From positions 62,001 through 126,000 of the forward strand of contig MU401522.1 in NCBI GenBank assembly GCA_022579005.1: a stretch of 64,000 bases of DNA, in the 5' to 3' direction. Source of the DNA: Poronia punctata. Taxonomy: Eukaryota > Ascomycota > Sordariomycetes > Xylariales > Xylariaceae. Within the stretch, counting starts at the first letter, position 1; each line of letters starts with the position of its first letter. The notes under the pieces are model-generated. The model saw nothing but the letters and a program-made list of their open reading frames with translations. It was not told where the DNA came from and ran no database searches. Positions 10,784 to 21,603 of this stretch are shown piece by piece. A program made the translations under genes and the position numbers.

Positions 10784-11656
10784 ATGGACAAGACAAAGAC
10801 ACCTACGCAGCCGGAGTTGACTGACCTCTTCTCAGAGTTCAAGCGTTTGTCCCCGCACATAAGTCATTTCACGCCGGTAAACCCTACCCCGGGCGAGCTC
10901 GTCGTACTGTGTAGCTGGACCGGGGCACGTCGGCGTCATATCGCGCGGTACATCTCACTCTATCGGACAATTGCTCCCTCGGCACGGCTCCTCCTGATAG
11001 AGACCCCGGCCATCGTCCTAGTGAGCTCATATGCCCGACAGCGTGCTCATTCACGGCCGGCCGTGGATTATATCCTAAAGTTCTACGAGGCCGCGGACAC
11101 GCAAAGGCCGAGAATGATGCTGCATTTACTCTCAGGCGGGGGCTGTTTGACCGCTACTCAGATTCTCCTAGCCCTCCGACGAGAGATGGGCGAGCCTTGG
11201 CCCCTGGCCGGCATGGTCCTCGACAGCGCCCCAGATAGTGGTACTTACCGACAAACGCATTCCGCGGTCGTCTTATCCCTGCCACCGTCACAGCAGCGCA
11301 TTGGGGCCATAATGGGGCACATTGTGTTGGGGCCGATCTGGGCCCGTTACGCCCTCGGCCAGGAAAACTCACAGGTCGAGATGCGCCGTGTGCTTCTTGA
11401 TGGGAAGTACGTGCGAGGTGCGGATGGTCAAAGCTACCCTAAGCTGTTATACGTCTACAGCAAGGACGATAAGATGACCCTGTGGACGGATGTCGAGGCG
11501 CACGCGCGTAGAGCTCGAGAGTTGGGTTGGAGGGTAAAGGAGGTCGTTTTCGAAGACACCGCACATTGCAATCATGTCGTGTCACACCCGGAAACGTACT
11601 CCATGGCTATCCAGGCCTTGTGGAATACCGGTTTGAGAGGCGACTGGCAGTTATGA
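10784..11656 (+). CDS. DUF829 (TMEM53-type) alpha/beta hydrolase, paralog 1
   Basis: Intact 290-residue single-exon frame. It has the DUF829 fold order: a first strand with a CSWTGA turn near residue 45, a central MLHLLSGGGCLTA segment where the family has HxFSNGG with the nucleophile Ser, then an acid-loop region YVYSKDDKMTLW near residue 225, the family HARRARELGW helix, and a C-terminal His region (TAHCNHV). The nucleophile elbow reads LSGGG instead of FSNGG, so the active site is altered but retains Ser. A second, quite different DUF829 gene lies at 42.1 kb. The substrate is unknown; family members occur often near fungal secondary-metabolite genes. It has no signal peptide. Confidence 0.82.
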   Translation: MDKTKTPTQPELTDLFSEFKRLSPHISHFTPVNPTPGELVVLCSWTGARRRHIARYISLYRTIAPSARLLLIETPAIVLVSSYARQRAHSRPAVDYILKFYEAADTQRPRMMLHLLSGGGCLTATQILLALRREMGEPWPLAGMVLDSAPDSGTYRQTHSAVVLSLPPSQQRIGAIMGHIVLGPIWARYALGQENSQVEMRRVLLDGKYVRGADGQSYPKLLYVYSKDDKMTLWTDVEAHARRARELGWRVKEVVFEDTAHCNHVVSHPETYSMAIQALWNTGLRGDWQL

Positions 11657-13401
11657 ATATATAACATGTACGATGGTTAAAAAATGAAATATAAATATTT
11701 GCCGTGCGCACTTTGAACTCGGCAAGTAGGCGCGGTTGCAGCATGGAAGTATAATAAGTAGGACAAGAAGGACTCTACGTTTTGATATCTAAGACATCTG
11801 GTTGCCTCGTCGCCAGTATTATCGATACAAGTGGTGTAGAGAACGACGACGTGACTGTATGTAGCCCCCCTTGTCGTAGATAACAAAACTGTTAAACGCC
11901 GATGGGGCCGCAAGCTTCATGCACTGCGCCAACGGCTGGCTGCAAGCGCGGCTGGATACGACGCTGGCGTCCAATAGCAGAGACCCGTCGCCGCCGGCTA
12001 GCATTACCGGACGAATGGGTCTTTAGGGTATGATTTGTACAGCCCACCGATCTTACCTAGCCTTCCGGATCGGACACCTCGTTACGTGTACCAACCCAAG
12101 CCTCATGTGTACTCGTACATACCATCGGCGCCAAAAGACGGCCTGTCGTCTTTGTCGGCATAGAATGTGACGATCCAACTAGTAGAATAATACCAACACG
12201 GGCGAAATATTACTTCTCGATATCGTTGGGGCCGAACAAGCCACAATCCTGCGGACGGACGGGAAGGTGAATAGACGGCGAGATTGTGAGCAAGCTGCAT
12301 GATTACCGAGAGGGGATATCGGCTGAAACCCCGGCCGGTCTAGGATGAGCTTCAATTGACAAAAAGGGAGATCTATATCGGTCAAGGTTTAGTAAAAAGG
12401 TAGATCATGACAGGCCAGATTCGCGGTTGCGGAGATGCTTTTCAGCAGCTGTTGTGTGGCTGTGTCTATCGGCAAACATGCGGCCTAACATTTTGGCCTA
12501 AGCTTTAAATTATGGGTCCGTCCACGCAAGCAGAACGTCATAAACAACTGGTTTTGTGCATTGGCACTTGACTTGGCCTGTCATCACTGGTTCGAGAGCA
12601 GGCTAATGAAAGATTGGCAACTTGTGGGCATACGAGTCAGTTTAGATTAGCTAAAATGTGTAACCGTCACCAAGGGGTCTGGGCTTCCGTCTGGGGAATT
12701 GGATCCTCAAATCGAATCCACGACGGCTCGTGACCGGGGTAAAAACCACGCAAATAGCCAAGTACAGTCGAGCTTGCGTCGAACCAGGCCGCATTTGAAT
12801 TTGAGAACAAGGGAAATGCCTAGACCATGTCAATAGCCGATTCCGAAGTAGGTGTTTGTTGGTTCGAGCTACACCAAGACCAAGCTACCGCATCCGAATG
12901 CTCACGCTGGAGGAAAAAGACACAATTGCCGTCCGTACTTTACATAACATAGCTACCAGCTCTTGACGGCGTCGTCGTTGCATTGTAGGCCATAAACAGA
13001 AATCCACGTGGGGGAGCAATGGGTCAACGGCAGAACGAGCGAGACATTGGGATTCTTGGGGGTTTCAAAGGCTTGCGAGTTCTAATTTAGATCGCCAAGG
13101 CCAAATCACCGGCCGTCAACTAGATGATGCAGGCCAAGGATTCCTTTTCTGGTAGTGTGTAACGATGTTCATCGTCATGGAAGGCTGTGTCAACACACGT
13201 ATGCCCACAGAAAAGGAGATCAGTTGACAAGACCAGTTAGGGTGCCGCCATTTCATCGATAAATAGACCGGATCGTCTGCTCGTTTTTGGTTCGAACGAT
13301 CTTGTATCTCAGCTCAAAACAACTCAATACATTATCTCAACCTCATCTACCAACATTCGTTAAAAGGAATATAAATCGCAGTTCATTGACAAGAAGACAA
13401 A
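11657..13401. other. Long intergenic region
   Basis: About 1.7 kb with no supported gene. Base composition is ordinary, and no repeat, RNA gene or clear promoter element was recognised beyond the presumed promoter of the cell-surface gene that follows (AT-rich box near 13258-13266). Confidence 0.4.
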
Positions 13402-14047
13402 ATGCAAAGCAAGATCATCCTCTCCACTCTCTTCCTGGCCGCCGTTGGCGTTGCCCAAGACTTGGACGTCGATGACGTGCCGAGAGCTTGCCGGGACTCT
13501 TGCCGAAATATCGCAACCCTCTCAAACAGATGCGGCGACGAAACCGACAACAACCGTGCTGAGAGAGACTGCCTCTGCAATGCAGAGAACGCAGAGCAAC
13601 ATGGCAATAGCTGCGCCGCCTGTGTCAAGGCAGAATATGGAAGAGACGATGACGATGATGGAGACGGTTAGTAGTTCCTGTCTCATGCCGGACCTTCCAC
13701 GAGTCCCTTGCTAACATTCATATTAAGACCTGATTGAAATCTTTGAGTTATGCGGTTGGAATTATCGCGCAGTCAACCCTGCGCAGGGTGGGGGCTCTAG
13801 CAGTAGCAGTAGCAGCAGCAGCGAGAGCACCTCGACCACCGCAACAGTCACCACTAGCGTCACCACGGTCCCGGGAACTACCAGCACCGGTACTGTGGAC
13901 GGCACTGCCGTTACCAATACCGTCCCTCCCACCACGGTCACTGTTACTGGCCCCGCTCCCACCGAGACGGAAGACGGCGGCAACGCCGCGGCCGGACTTA
14001 GTGCTGGACTCGGACTTCTCGCCGCAGGACTGATGGCTGCCCTATAA
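13402..14047 (+). CDS. Secreted cysteine-rich GPI-anchored surface protein
   Basis: Exons 13402-13666 and 13728-14047 (61-bp intron with a GCTAAC branch point) give 194 residues. Residues 1-18 are a classic signal peptide (MQSKIILSTLFLAAVGVAQ). The mature part has eight cysteines in the spacing C-x3-C-x9-C-x14-C-x-C..C-x2-C..C, ending at ELCGW after an Asp run. A Ser/Thr-rich stalk follows (nine consecutive Ser, then many TTVT repeats), which should be heavily O-mannosylated. The C terminus (AAAGLSAGLGLLAAGLMAAL) is a GPI-attachment signal with a likely omega site around GGNAAAG. The pattern is that of a widespread fungal cell-wall family related to, but not matching, the CFEM motif. It probably sits on the plasma membrane or wall; adhesion or effector roles are speculation. 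Confidence 0.8.
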
Positions 14048-14481
14048 GTGCGTTTTGGGAAGCATTTTGGTTTATGATGACGAGACTATGGAATACCCAA
14101 GAGGATTTACCTTAATTATGAATGTTTTTTTAGGGGAACTGTATGAGACGCGGTGTGGCCGTGTGAGCCATCATGTTTTGTCTACGTTCCTTATACAAGC
14201 GCAAGTACATATGTACTTCATATCAGATTCAAAAATAAATTATTAAATAACTTGAAAATGTATACCACATCAATGCTGAGATATGAGACTGTTGACCACA
14301 ACAAATGTCGAGACTTGGTACACCCTGACTCAAGGATCTAGAAGAATTTGCAGGTAAATAAAAGGATTGTCGACCGTGACAACCAATCGACATTTACATG
14401 TACAACTCTGGTATGGTTCTATCCCAGAAACGCTAACGGAACAGAATATACCTACAGGTAAAGAGAAAAAGCCAAAAAAAA
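14048..14481. other. Convergent 3' region
   Basis: Separates the stop codons of the surface protein and the P450. It is AT-rich near 14220-14270 and likely holds both polyadenylation sites. Nothing else seen. Confidence 0.4.
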
Positions 14482-16152
14482 TCAGACAGTCTCACCACTA
14501 TCCTCAGTCACCATAGCGAAAATACTATCCGACTCTCGAAGATTAACAACCCACCTAACCCCATCAAAACCAGGCCTTGTCTTGATTTCAACCTTGACAT
14601 CGTCATCGGGCTGCATCACGACAGCCGCTACATTAGTATTCATCGCAGTCGGGATCCTCCACTTTCCTCCATCTTTAGGCACCATATCGAACCTCGCAAT
14701 GAAAGTGGCGACAAGGGCCAGAATCTCATTGGTAGCAAAGTGTCTGCCCGGACAGAGCGTTTTACCACCTCCGAAAGCGCGGAAACACGAATCTCGCGGC
14801 CCGTTTTTCTTCTTTTTTTCCTCGGGAAGGAATCTGCGCGGGTTATACTCGTTTACATCGGCTCCCCATAGACCCCCATCTTCGTGAATGACGCGACTTG
14901 GCATCTGGACCATGGCGCCCTTTTTAAGAAGCCATTGGTCGAGATAAGTGTCTTCCATGACCTCGCGGACCGATGTCCCTGTAGAACGATGACGGAGGAC
15001 TTCTTGGTAGGAGGAGAGGAAGAGTGGACAGTTCTCTTTCAGACTTGTGATATCTAGGGTTAGGGTGTTGGCGTTGGCGTTGGCATTTGTCGTCGTCGTC
15101 GACTTCTTCGTACAAGCGTCGATTTCTTTCCGGATGTCGTCTATTAGCCCCGGGTGGGAGTGAAGGAAGAGAAGAGTCCAGAACGCCGCGGGGGCCGTGT
15201 TGGAAAGTATAGCTAATGAATTGCCGACTTCGAAGCGCGCGATATCTTCTAGGGGGACATTGTTGCTGACCTCGACCTGGTACCGTTTCTTTGCAAGGAT
15301 CGATGCCTGGTTTAGGCCTCCTGCTTTGTAGTATTTCTCAAATGCCTTGGCGACTTTTGTCCGAGCTGCTACTGGTTTACGAGCGATTAATGAGGGGAGG
15401 GCACCGATGAGTATGGACATGAGGCCACTTTCGAATTCCCAAAAGGCATCGACGATGTCGGGGTCGTCGTATGGGTTCATGGGACCGTATACTGATCTAG
15501 TGGTAGCCGTTGTGATGACATCCCGTAGCCAACGGTACATATCTACAGTAGTTGATTCTCCCTTGGGAGGCTGTAGCTGATCAAGCGACTTGGCGACTTC
15601 CTGAATCATGGACCGATTCATATCGTCTAGGTCTGAGCCTGGTCTTAGAGCAAATCGCATTCCTTCGTATGTCTCCATCGAGAGCCCAAAATCGCCGTCG
15701 TCGCCGTTGACATTCTCGGCCATTATAGCCTGTACCTCTGGGCTGGCACCACAAACTATCGATGCAAATTTGGCTTCGATGGGGGGAAACGCAAGAACCT
15801 TGTATTGCTTTTGCACGGCTTGAACCAGCTCCGGCTTGGTCACGACGTACATCTTCTGGCCGGGAAGAGCCAGAGTGAATATAGGACCTTTTACTTTCTT
15901 GCTTTAAGAGGGGAGGGGTTAGTGCTGATTATCTAGAGGAGGAAAGGTGAGCCCATACCTGAGATCGACATGGTAATTAAAGTTACGACGTGACATGCCA
16001 ATGATGTGGCCTATTATGGGAATTGACTGGGGAGCAAGAGGCGGTTCACGACGGTCATGACTGCCCACCTTGCGAGCGCCATATAGGCATGTCACAGTCA
16101 CCAGAACGAGGAAAAGTGCAACAAGAGTAGGGCTGACGGGAAAGGAAGACAT
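14482..16152 (-). CDS. Cytochrome P450 monooxygenase (CYP7/CYP8-like fungal type)
   Basis: ER-bound heme monooxygenase. Exons 16152-15959 and 15901-14482 (57-bp intron) give 537 residues. An N-terminal anchor (residues 8-26) is followed by the proline hinge PPLAPQSIPIIGHIIG. The I-helix region reads LSNTAPAAFW, lacking the usual AGxDTT, as in CYP7/CYP8 and prostacyclin-synthase-like P450s. The K-helix is EVLR (ExxR), and the heme loop FRAFGGGKTLCPGRHFA carries the axial Cys. An Asn/Ala run (NANANANT) lies in a surface loop. The absence of the conserved acid-Thr pair suggests non-standard oxygen activation or an isomerase-like reaction; substrate unknown. The neighbours (OMT, GMC oxidoreductase) fit a tailoring role in secondary metabolism. 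Confidence 0.92.
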
Positions 16153-17134
16153 TACAGGCACAAGTAAGGGCGAATGTTAGGTGAAAAGAAAGCTAGAAAA
16201 CCAGACGCAACCAGGTATGTCGGCAATGGGTGACTATCTAGTCCCTTACCTGATCTTTATATGTCTTGTCCTCTACCATCATGACACCGAAGGAATAGTG
16301 AACCCATGTAAGGAAGGGGGAGACTGTACCGTTTTGGGGTAGTGAGAAATCTGTCGCGGCTCTAAAACATAGCTTTGATATGGTACTCACATAGACAACG
16401 GGCCCGGCGTATGAAATTCTACAGGCATCGTGAACAGCTAACCTTGGCCGTAACTATTTATATTTGTGGTGGAGATTTCTTCTGTGAAGTTTCGGTTTCT
16501 ACGAGTAATTATAGGTTACATAAACACAAACTAGGGAATCGAAGACTCTTGGCTTCCACTAGCAGGTGGATCTTTCTTCCCGCGCCCGTGGCGTCTCAGA
16601 CAGCGTCCAATTGGCCCTTTAATCGAAAGGTCCTAGTTCGACGAATCCTCAGCCTATCATCCCCAGCGCCGGGGCCTTGGGGAAAAGGATTTTTGAACGA
16701 GACCAAAATGAGTCGCGGTCCACAGTCCGAACGGGGAAACGACCCCCTCCCCTTAGCGGACGAGCTAGGACGAGCTAAAATGACGAGCTGAAGGGTTTCT
16801 TCACCTTCTTTTTTGACATGGTGAGAAATGGGAATTGGAATTGGAATTGGAATTCGATGTTACTGCTGTATATTCTTCATCATACGTTCGTATGACATGG
16901 CTAGCCCATGCGATAACGTACTGCCGTCTTACCTGCGACCACTCTCGTAGCTTCGTTGTCAGTTCTCGCCTGGATTCGGGTCATTGCTGTGTCTGAGTCG
17001 CCTTGTATCATCTCATTTTCATCTCCGTCTTCACATTATACCCCTATCCACTTGCGCTTATCAGACATACCCTTTTTTATTTGCTTCATGTCGGCCAGTT
17101 TTGGAATTTTTTGGATATATTATTCCTCGGTACG
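16153..17134. promoter_or_regulatory. Divergent promoter region of the P450 and GT31 genes
   Basis: About 980 bp between two divergent start codons. It contains a GGAATT microsatellite of four units at 16831-16854, and GACGAGCT repeated at 16756-16790. No binding site can be named. Confidence 0.4.
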
Positions 17135-18546
17135 ATGGCGCCATTATTGTCCAAGTTGACCCGATCGCCGAGCCGAACTTTTATCGTGATCCTGATATTC
17201 CTCGTCATATGCCAATTGTTCAGCATCCGATCCCGAGAGCCTTCGACTTTTGACGGTGCCTATGCGAGTCAAAGTTACCACACCTGTGCTGGTCTCGACG
17301 GCCTCGACGATTACTTCGTGTCACTCCGAACCGGTACGACCGAAGCCCCTAAAAAGCTACCCGTACATTACACAACCACCTTGCGCTGTGTACCGCATTA
17401 CGAGATCTACTCGGATTTCGAAGAGGTCATCGGAGGACACAAAGTCCACGACGTGCTAGACGAGGTGAACCCGGAAATCATAGCATCGCACCCAGATTTC
17501 GAATACTACAACAGGCTCAAGGGCAAGGGCAGAGGTGCCTTTTCAGAAGAGGAGATATCGAGATGGACGGCGGCGAAGAATACCAATAGTGGACGCGATA
17601 GTCCCGGCTGGCGACTGGATAAATGGAAGTTCCTCCCCCTAGCTGAGAAGGCTCTGAAAGCGCGGCCGCAGGCCAAGTGGTACATATTCATCGAGTCGGA
17701 TACCTATGTCCTCTGGAAGTCGTTGATCGCCTGGCTCGACCACTTCGACCCCTCGAAGCCTTGGTACCTGGGCCAACAGATGCAGATCGGCGACGTCGTG
17801 TTTGCTTATGGCGGGGCTGGTTTCGCCATCTCCCAACCGGCTCTGCAGAAGGTGGTCGAGCATCGCAACGCCAACCTCAAGTTCTACGACGACTACACCG
17901 CCCATCACTGGGCTGGCGACTGCGTCCTTGGTAAAGCGCTAACGGATGTTGGAGTGCCTCTGTCGTGGTCGTTCCCGACGCTTTCGAGCGAAGAGCCGGC
18001 TGATACCGATTTCGAATCTCCGTTTGGTGGTCCCGATAAGCACCCGTGGTGTTACAATGTCGCGACTTACCACCATCTCCCACCTACAGAGTATCCTGCA
18101 TTCTACAACTTTGAGCAGAAATGGTATCAAACGGTCAGTCCTGTTCACCTGTTCACTTGTTCGAATGACTCTAGTCCCAATACTGACTCTGCTCTTTCCC
18201 AATGTAGAATACCACATTCATAAGACATAGAGATGTCTTCTTCAACTATATCATGCCTCGATTAGCAGCCGAACGGGCAGAATGGGACAACCACTCGGAT
18301 AAGGAACAACCTACCGTGAGCACGTTCAAAGCCTGTCGCGAGACTTGCGAAAAGGATCCCGCTTGCATGCAATTCTCCGTGTCTGGCTACGCATGCAAAA
18401 CATCTACTGCGTTGAGATTAGGTCGTAGAGTGTCGGCTGCCGAACAAGTGAAATCGGGATGGATGTTGGATCGTATTGATCCCTTCATCGAGCGACTCGA
18501 CTCTCAATGCCAAGGGAAAGACTGGGTTTTGCCCTATGGTTTTTGA
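17135..18546 (+). CDS. Fungal family 31-like glycosyltransferase with PAN-like tail
   Basis: Golgi-type II membrane glycosyltransferase. Exons 17135-18133 and 18208-18546 (74-bp intron, phase 0) give 445 residues. A short cytosolic tail is followed by a signal anchor (residues about 15-32, TFIVILIFLVICQLF). The catalytic part has KWYIFIESDTYVLW, where the acidic ESD motif takes the place of the DxD metal site, and the FAYGGAGFAIS strand plus EDCV-like GDCVLG typical of fungal GT31/DUF604 enzymes. The last 90 residues contain six Cys in a PAN/apple-like pattern (CRETCEKDPACMQF). I chose the Met directly before the anchor; an in-frame upstream Met would add about 44 hydrophobic residues. Likely galactosyl or fucosyl-type transfer to glycans, substrate unknown. 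Confidence 0.85.
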
Positions 18547-19207
18547 AGAGGTCTTGCAAACAGAGACGAGAATACTGTGCTGTGGCCTGGCTATAAGTTT
18601 CCTGTGGGTACTTGATATACCTATGCAAGGATGGCCCAGTCCTTCGCAATGTCGCCCACGTGGGCAGCTTGTCGGTGGATAAACCTCCCTTACTTCTCCG
18701 CGCTGGGTGTTATGCGGCTACTGTCAGCGTATTATGAAGGCAAAACCTCTTGACTTTCAGAGGTAACCAACCACCCTTGAGTTGATCTTGCACTGATCTT
18801 GGGATACCCAATTTTTTGCATAATGGTTTACGGCACGGAGTATATGCGAATTCGGCCTGTTTTTTTCGGACCCCGGCCATCTACCAAAAAGTCTGTTACG
18901 AGGACGACGTTTAACATAAGCGAGGAAAAAGACGGTGGTGAATTTTACGCATCAGCGTTGGTTATCGGCTATATATAAGTATGTATGTACATATTCCTAA
19001 CTTTAATATCATAATGAGAAACACGGCCCACGTTGTCGTCCAAGGTGGCGGCTCGCTACCTACTACATACTACCTGACTACCTTCTTCTTTGGCCACGAC
19101 TCAGTAGTAGTTGTGTGTTGCGGGTTTGCTTTTGCAGTTCCAAACCGTGACAATGACATCGTGAGACTAGGGTACCTAATATCAGTTAAATATCATTCAT
19201 CAAGCGC
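18547..19207. other. Convergent 3' region
   Basis: Between the GT31 stop and the ancestral OMT stop. It has ordinary composition and no supported gene. Confidence 0.35.
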
Positions 19208-20681
19208 CTACACCTGCCATTCCGCCTCGATAATCCAACGAATCGCACCCTCGGGACGCCGAGCTCCCAGATAGCGAAAGTTGGAGTCTGCCTTTCGGAA
19301 TAACTCGGGTCATTCTTCCATCTCTCGCTGTTGCGCGTTAAGCAGCTGTTGCATTCCGACGTCAAGATTTCTGTGGGGATTATTTCAGCACATAAAAAAA
19401 AAACGAACAATGATCAAATGACGAAAAAGCTTGCTTACATGGCCCTTTTGGCATCCGCAGTAGTCAGATTCTCCAGACCGGGAAGAATCCGTTCATGGAT
19501 GATTATTCTCGCGCCTGGCCGTAATGATGGTATAAGGTTCCGCAAGATCTCGATACAATACTTGTCTGCCCAGTTATGGAAGATTGACTTGAAGTAATAG
19601 ACGTCTGCAACTTGAGTTTGCGGAGTGAAGAAATCGCTAAAACCATATGCATAGATAGGTATCACCTTTAGTTTAGGAAGTAATTCGGGATAAAGGGGCG
19701 GGCGAAAAAAAAGAAAATCCAAGGGGGGGGGGGGGTCGGAAATCAACAAACGTACTGCGCCATAAACTTCACTCTCCCCTGAAGATGAGCAGGGAGACGA
19801 GAAGCCCCTTCCGCCACCGTATCGGGCAAATCCTGCACGAAGCAAGTCATATGCGGAAACCTCTCTGCAATGCTAATGGCAACACTACCGTGAGACCCGC
19901 CCACGTCGACCATGGTCCGCTTCTCGTCCCAGTCGTAACTATCTACTATCCCGTCCGCCGGCATCGGTTCGTTGGGGTTGGGATTGGAAAAGTACCGACC
20001 AAATCTCTCTCCGCGTTCCGGGTTCTCGGCAAAGATGTCAAACATGCCCTTATTGCCGTTACTGTTGTTATTTGCTAAAGAAAATCCCGTCTGGTTATTC
20101 TCTTCCGAATTCGGCCATTTCTCCATCGCGTCGGCCATTTTGACACCTGCCGGCCAAAACTCATCGAGCTCCACAACCAGGGAATTCCTCGCCATCTCGT
20201 CATTAGCTAGCACGGCTGTTAGGGCCGAGTGTGTTATCGTTCCCGGGACGTCCTCTTTGAAGAATCGATGGTTGATGATGGCGTGTCGGACGATCCGCCG
20301 AACGGTTTTTACGTCGAGGCCGGAAAATGCAGACATTGCTTCGAAGGAGGTAGATTCCCCTACGGCGAAGGATTGGTCCAGCTTGAAGCGCAGGATGGCC
20401 TTGACGCTGACGTGGGCTGTCCATTGGAAGCGGACGAGATCTCTGGGACCCGTGAGTAGGTCTTTTAGTTCGGAACAGGCTTCTATTACTTCGGTTCTTG
20501 CGGTGTTGATATGTGAGGAGGAGGAGCTGTCAGTGGGGATTGGAAAGGGAAATAGTCGAGAGGCTTCTGCGTCGAATGATGGTGTGGAAAGGCCATTTTG
20601 GTCTAGATAAGCGTTGATTAACTCTGTATTTTGCGCGATGAGGGAAGATAGTTGGAGGATCCTGGTGGTTTGAGTAGCCAT
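19208..20681 (-). pseudogene. SAM-dependent O-methyltransferase with an in-frame nonsense codon
   Basis: COMT-type O-methyltransferase. Exons 20681-19756, 19636-19439 and 19370-19208; introns of 119 bp (with a ten-G run) and 68 bp. The N-terminal winged-helix dimerisation region is followed by SAM motif I VDVGGSHGS, the DLP loop, MAHDFF restored exactly by splicing, and the catalytic His in SIFHNWADK. In exon 3 the frame reads ..REMEE, then TGA at 19310-19312, then PELFRKADSNFRYLG and a normal family C terminus to a TAG at 19208. A Trp (TGG) is usual at that place, so one G-to-A change probably made the stop. The truncated product is 394 residues and lacks about 34, including the last strands of the SAM fold. 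Readthrough, a sequencing error or a true pseudogene are all possible. Confidence 0.8.
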
Positions 20682-21603
20682 AATGCAATGCAATGCAATG
20701 CCCGTCGATCAGAGGGAATGTGATAATTCAGGTAACTTTATAGAGCAAAAAGATGGCTTTCTCGGAATGTTGAGTACGGACTTCACGGTTCACCACGAAA
20801 CAAGACCTGTCAGCACAGAACTGATATTAATAGGAAATATTATAAAAGATACAGTACCTATACTCTGCAAGGCCCACCCTCCTTTTCCTCCTCTGTTCTT
20901 TTTTTAACGTACAATTTCTCCTTTGTAAGCATTGGACCCCACGTATTTTACAGGACGGGATATAGAGGGACATTTAGAATAATTTCCGCCATATGTTGGT
21001 TTTGTAAACTTTGGACGTTGCATTTTGATTACAAACAAAAGTGGTCAAGTGTCAATGTCATCCTGGTTGTTAGTCGGCATCCGAGATGGAATATCTTATG
21101 CAGCTTGCTTGTTACCTGTACGTGGAATCCAAAGGCTCCTCCAATGTCCCAAACAGGATATGCGGTCAGGGGTGGTTCTCGGAGACTGTTTGCCCCTCAT
21201 CTTTACCATCATGCACTACATCCCGCTTCGCTACGACCCTGTGAGTTGTTTCTGGGATTGAATGGTATCAGCCATGGATTTGATCGATAGATCCCTTATC
21301 GCCTTATACTCGTACATAAGATGGTACTTAGGTAGGTAGTGGATCATGATGGGAGTTCTTAACTTGATGATGAGGGGGATACTGGTAGGTACTTATACGT
21401 GAGGTTTTGGTCTTATTATACCATCTATCAATCTGAAAATACCCTCAAGGTAAAATAGATAGATGCATTGACCCACTCGACGTTACATCCATCAGCTTCT
21501 CTCCTATTACGTGGTTCACTTTCCGTAGATAAAATTCACGCTTCACCACCTTATGAAATACTTACTCCGTTTTCCCATCCTTTGATGAACAAGGACATAA
21601 ACT
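20682..21603. promoter_or_regulatory. Divergent promoter region of the OMT and GMC genes
   Basis: About 920 bp between divergent start codons. An AATGC microsatellite of four units (20682-20701) abuts the OMT start. No other element can be named. Confidence 0.4.

Noticed and set aside
16615..16665. A GTTCGA word resembling a tRNA T-loop.
   Set aside because: No pairing T stem, anticodon arm or acceptor stem can be drawn around it. The same holds for GTTCGA words near 12590, 12861 and 27440.
20014..20610. Long plus-strand frame opposite the methyltransferase (212 residues).
   Set aside because: Antisense shadow of a well-supported exon with SAM motifs.
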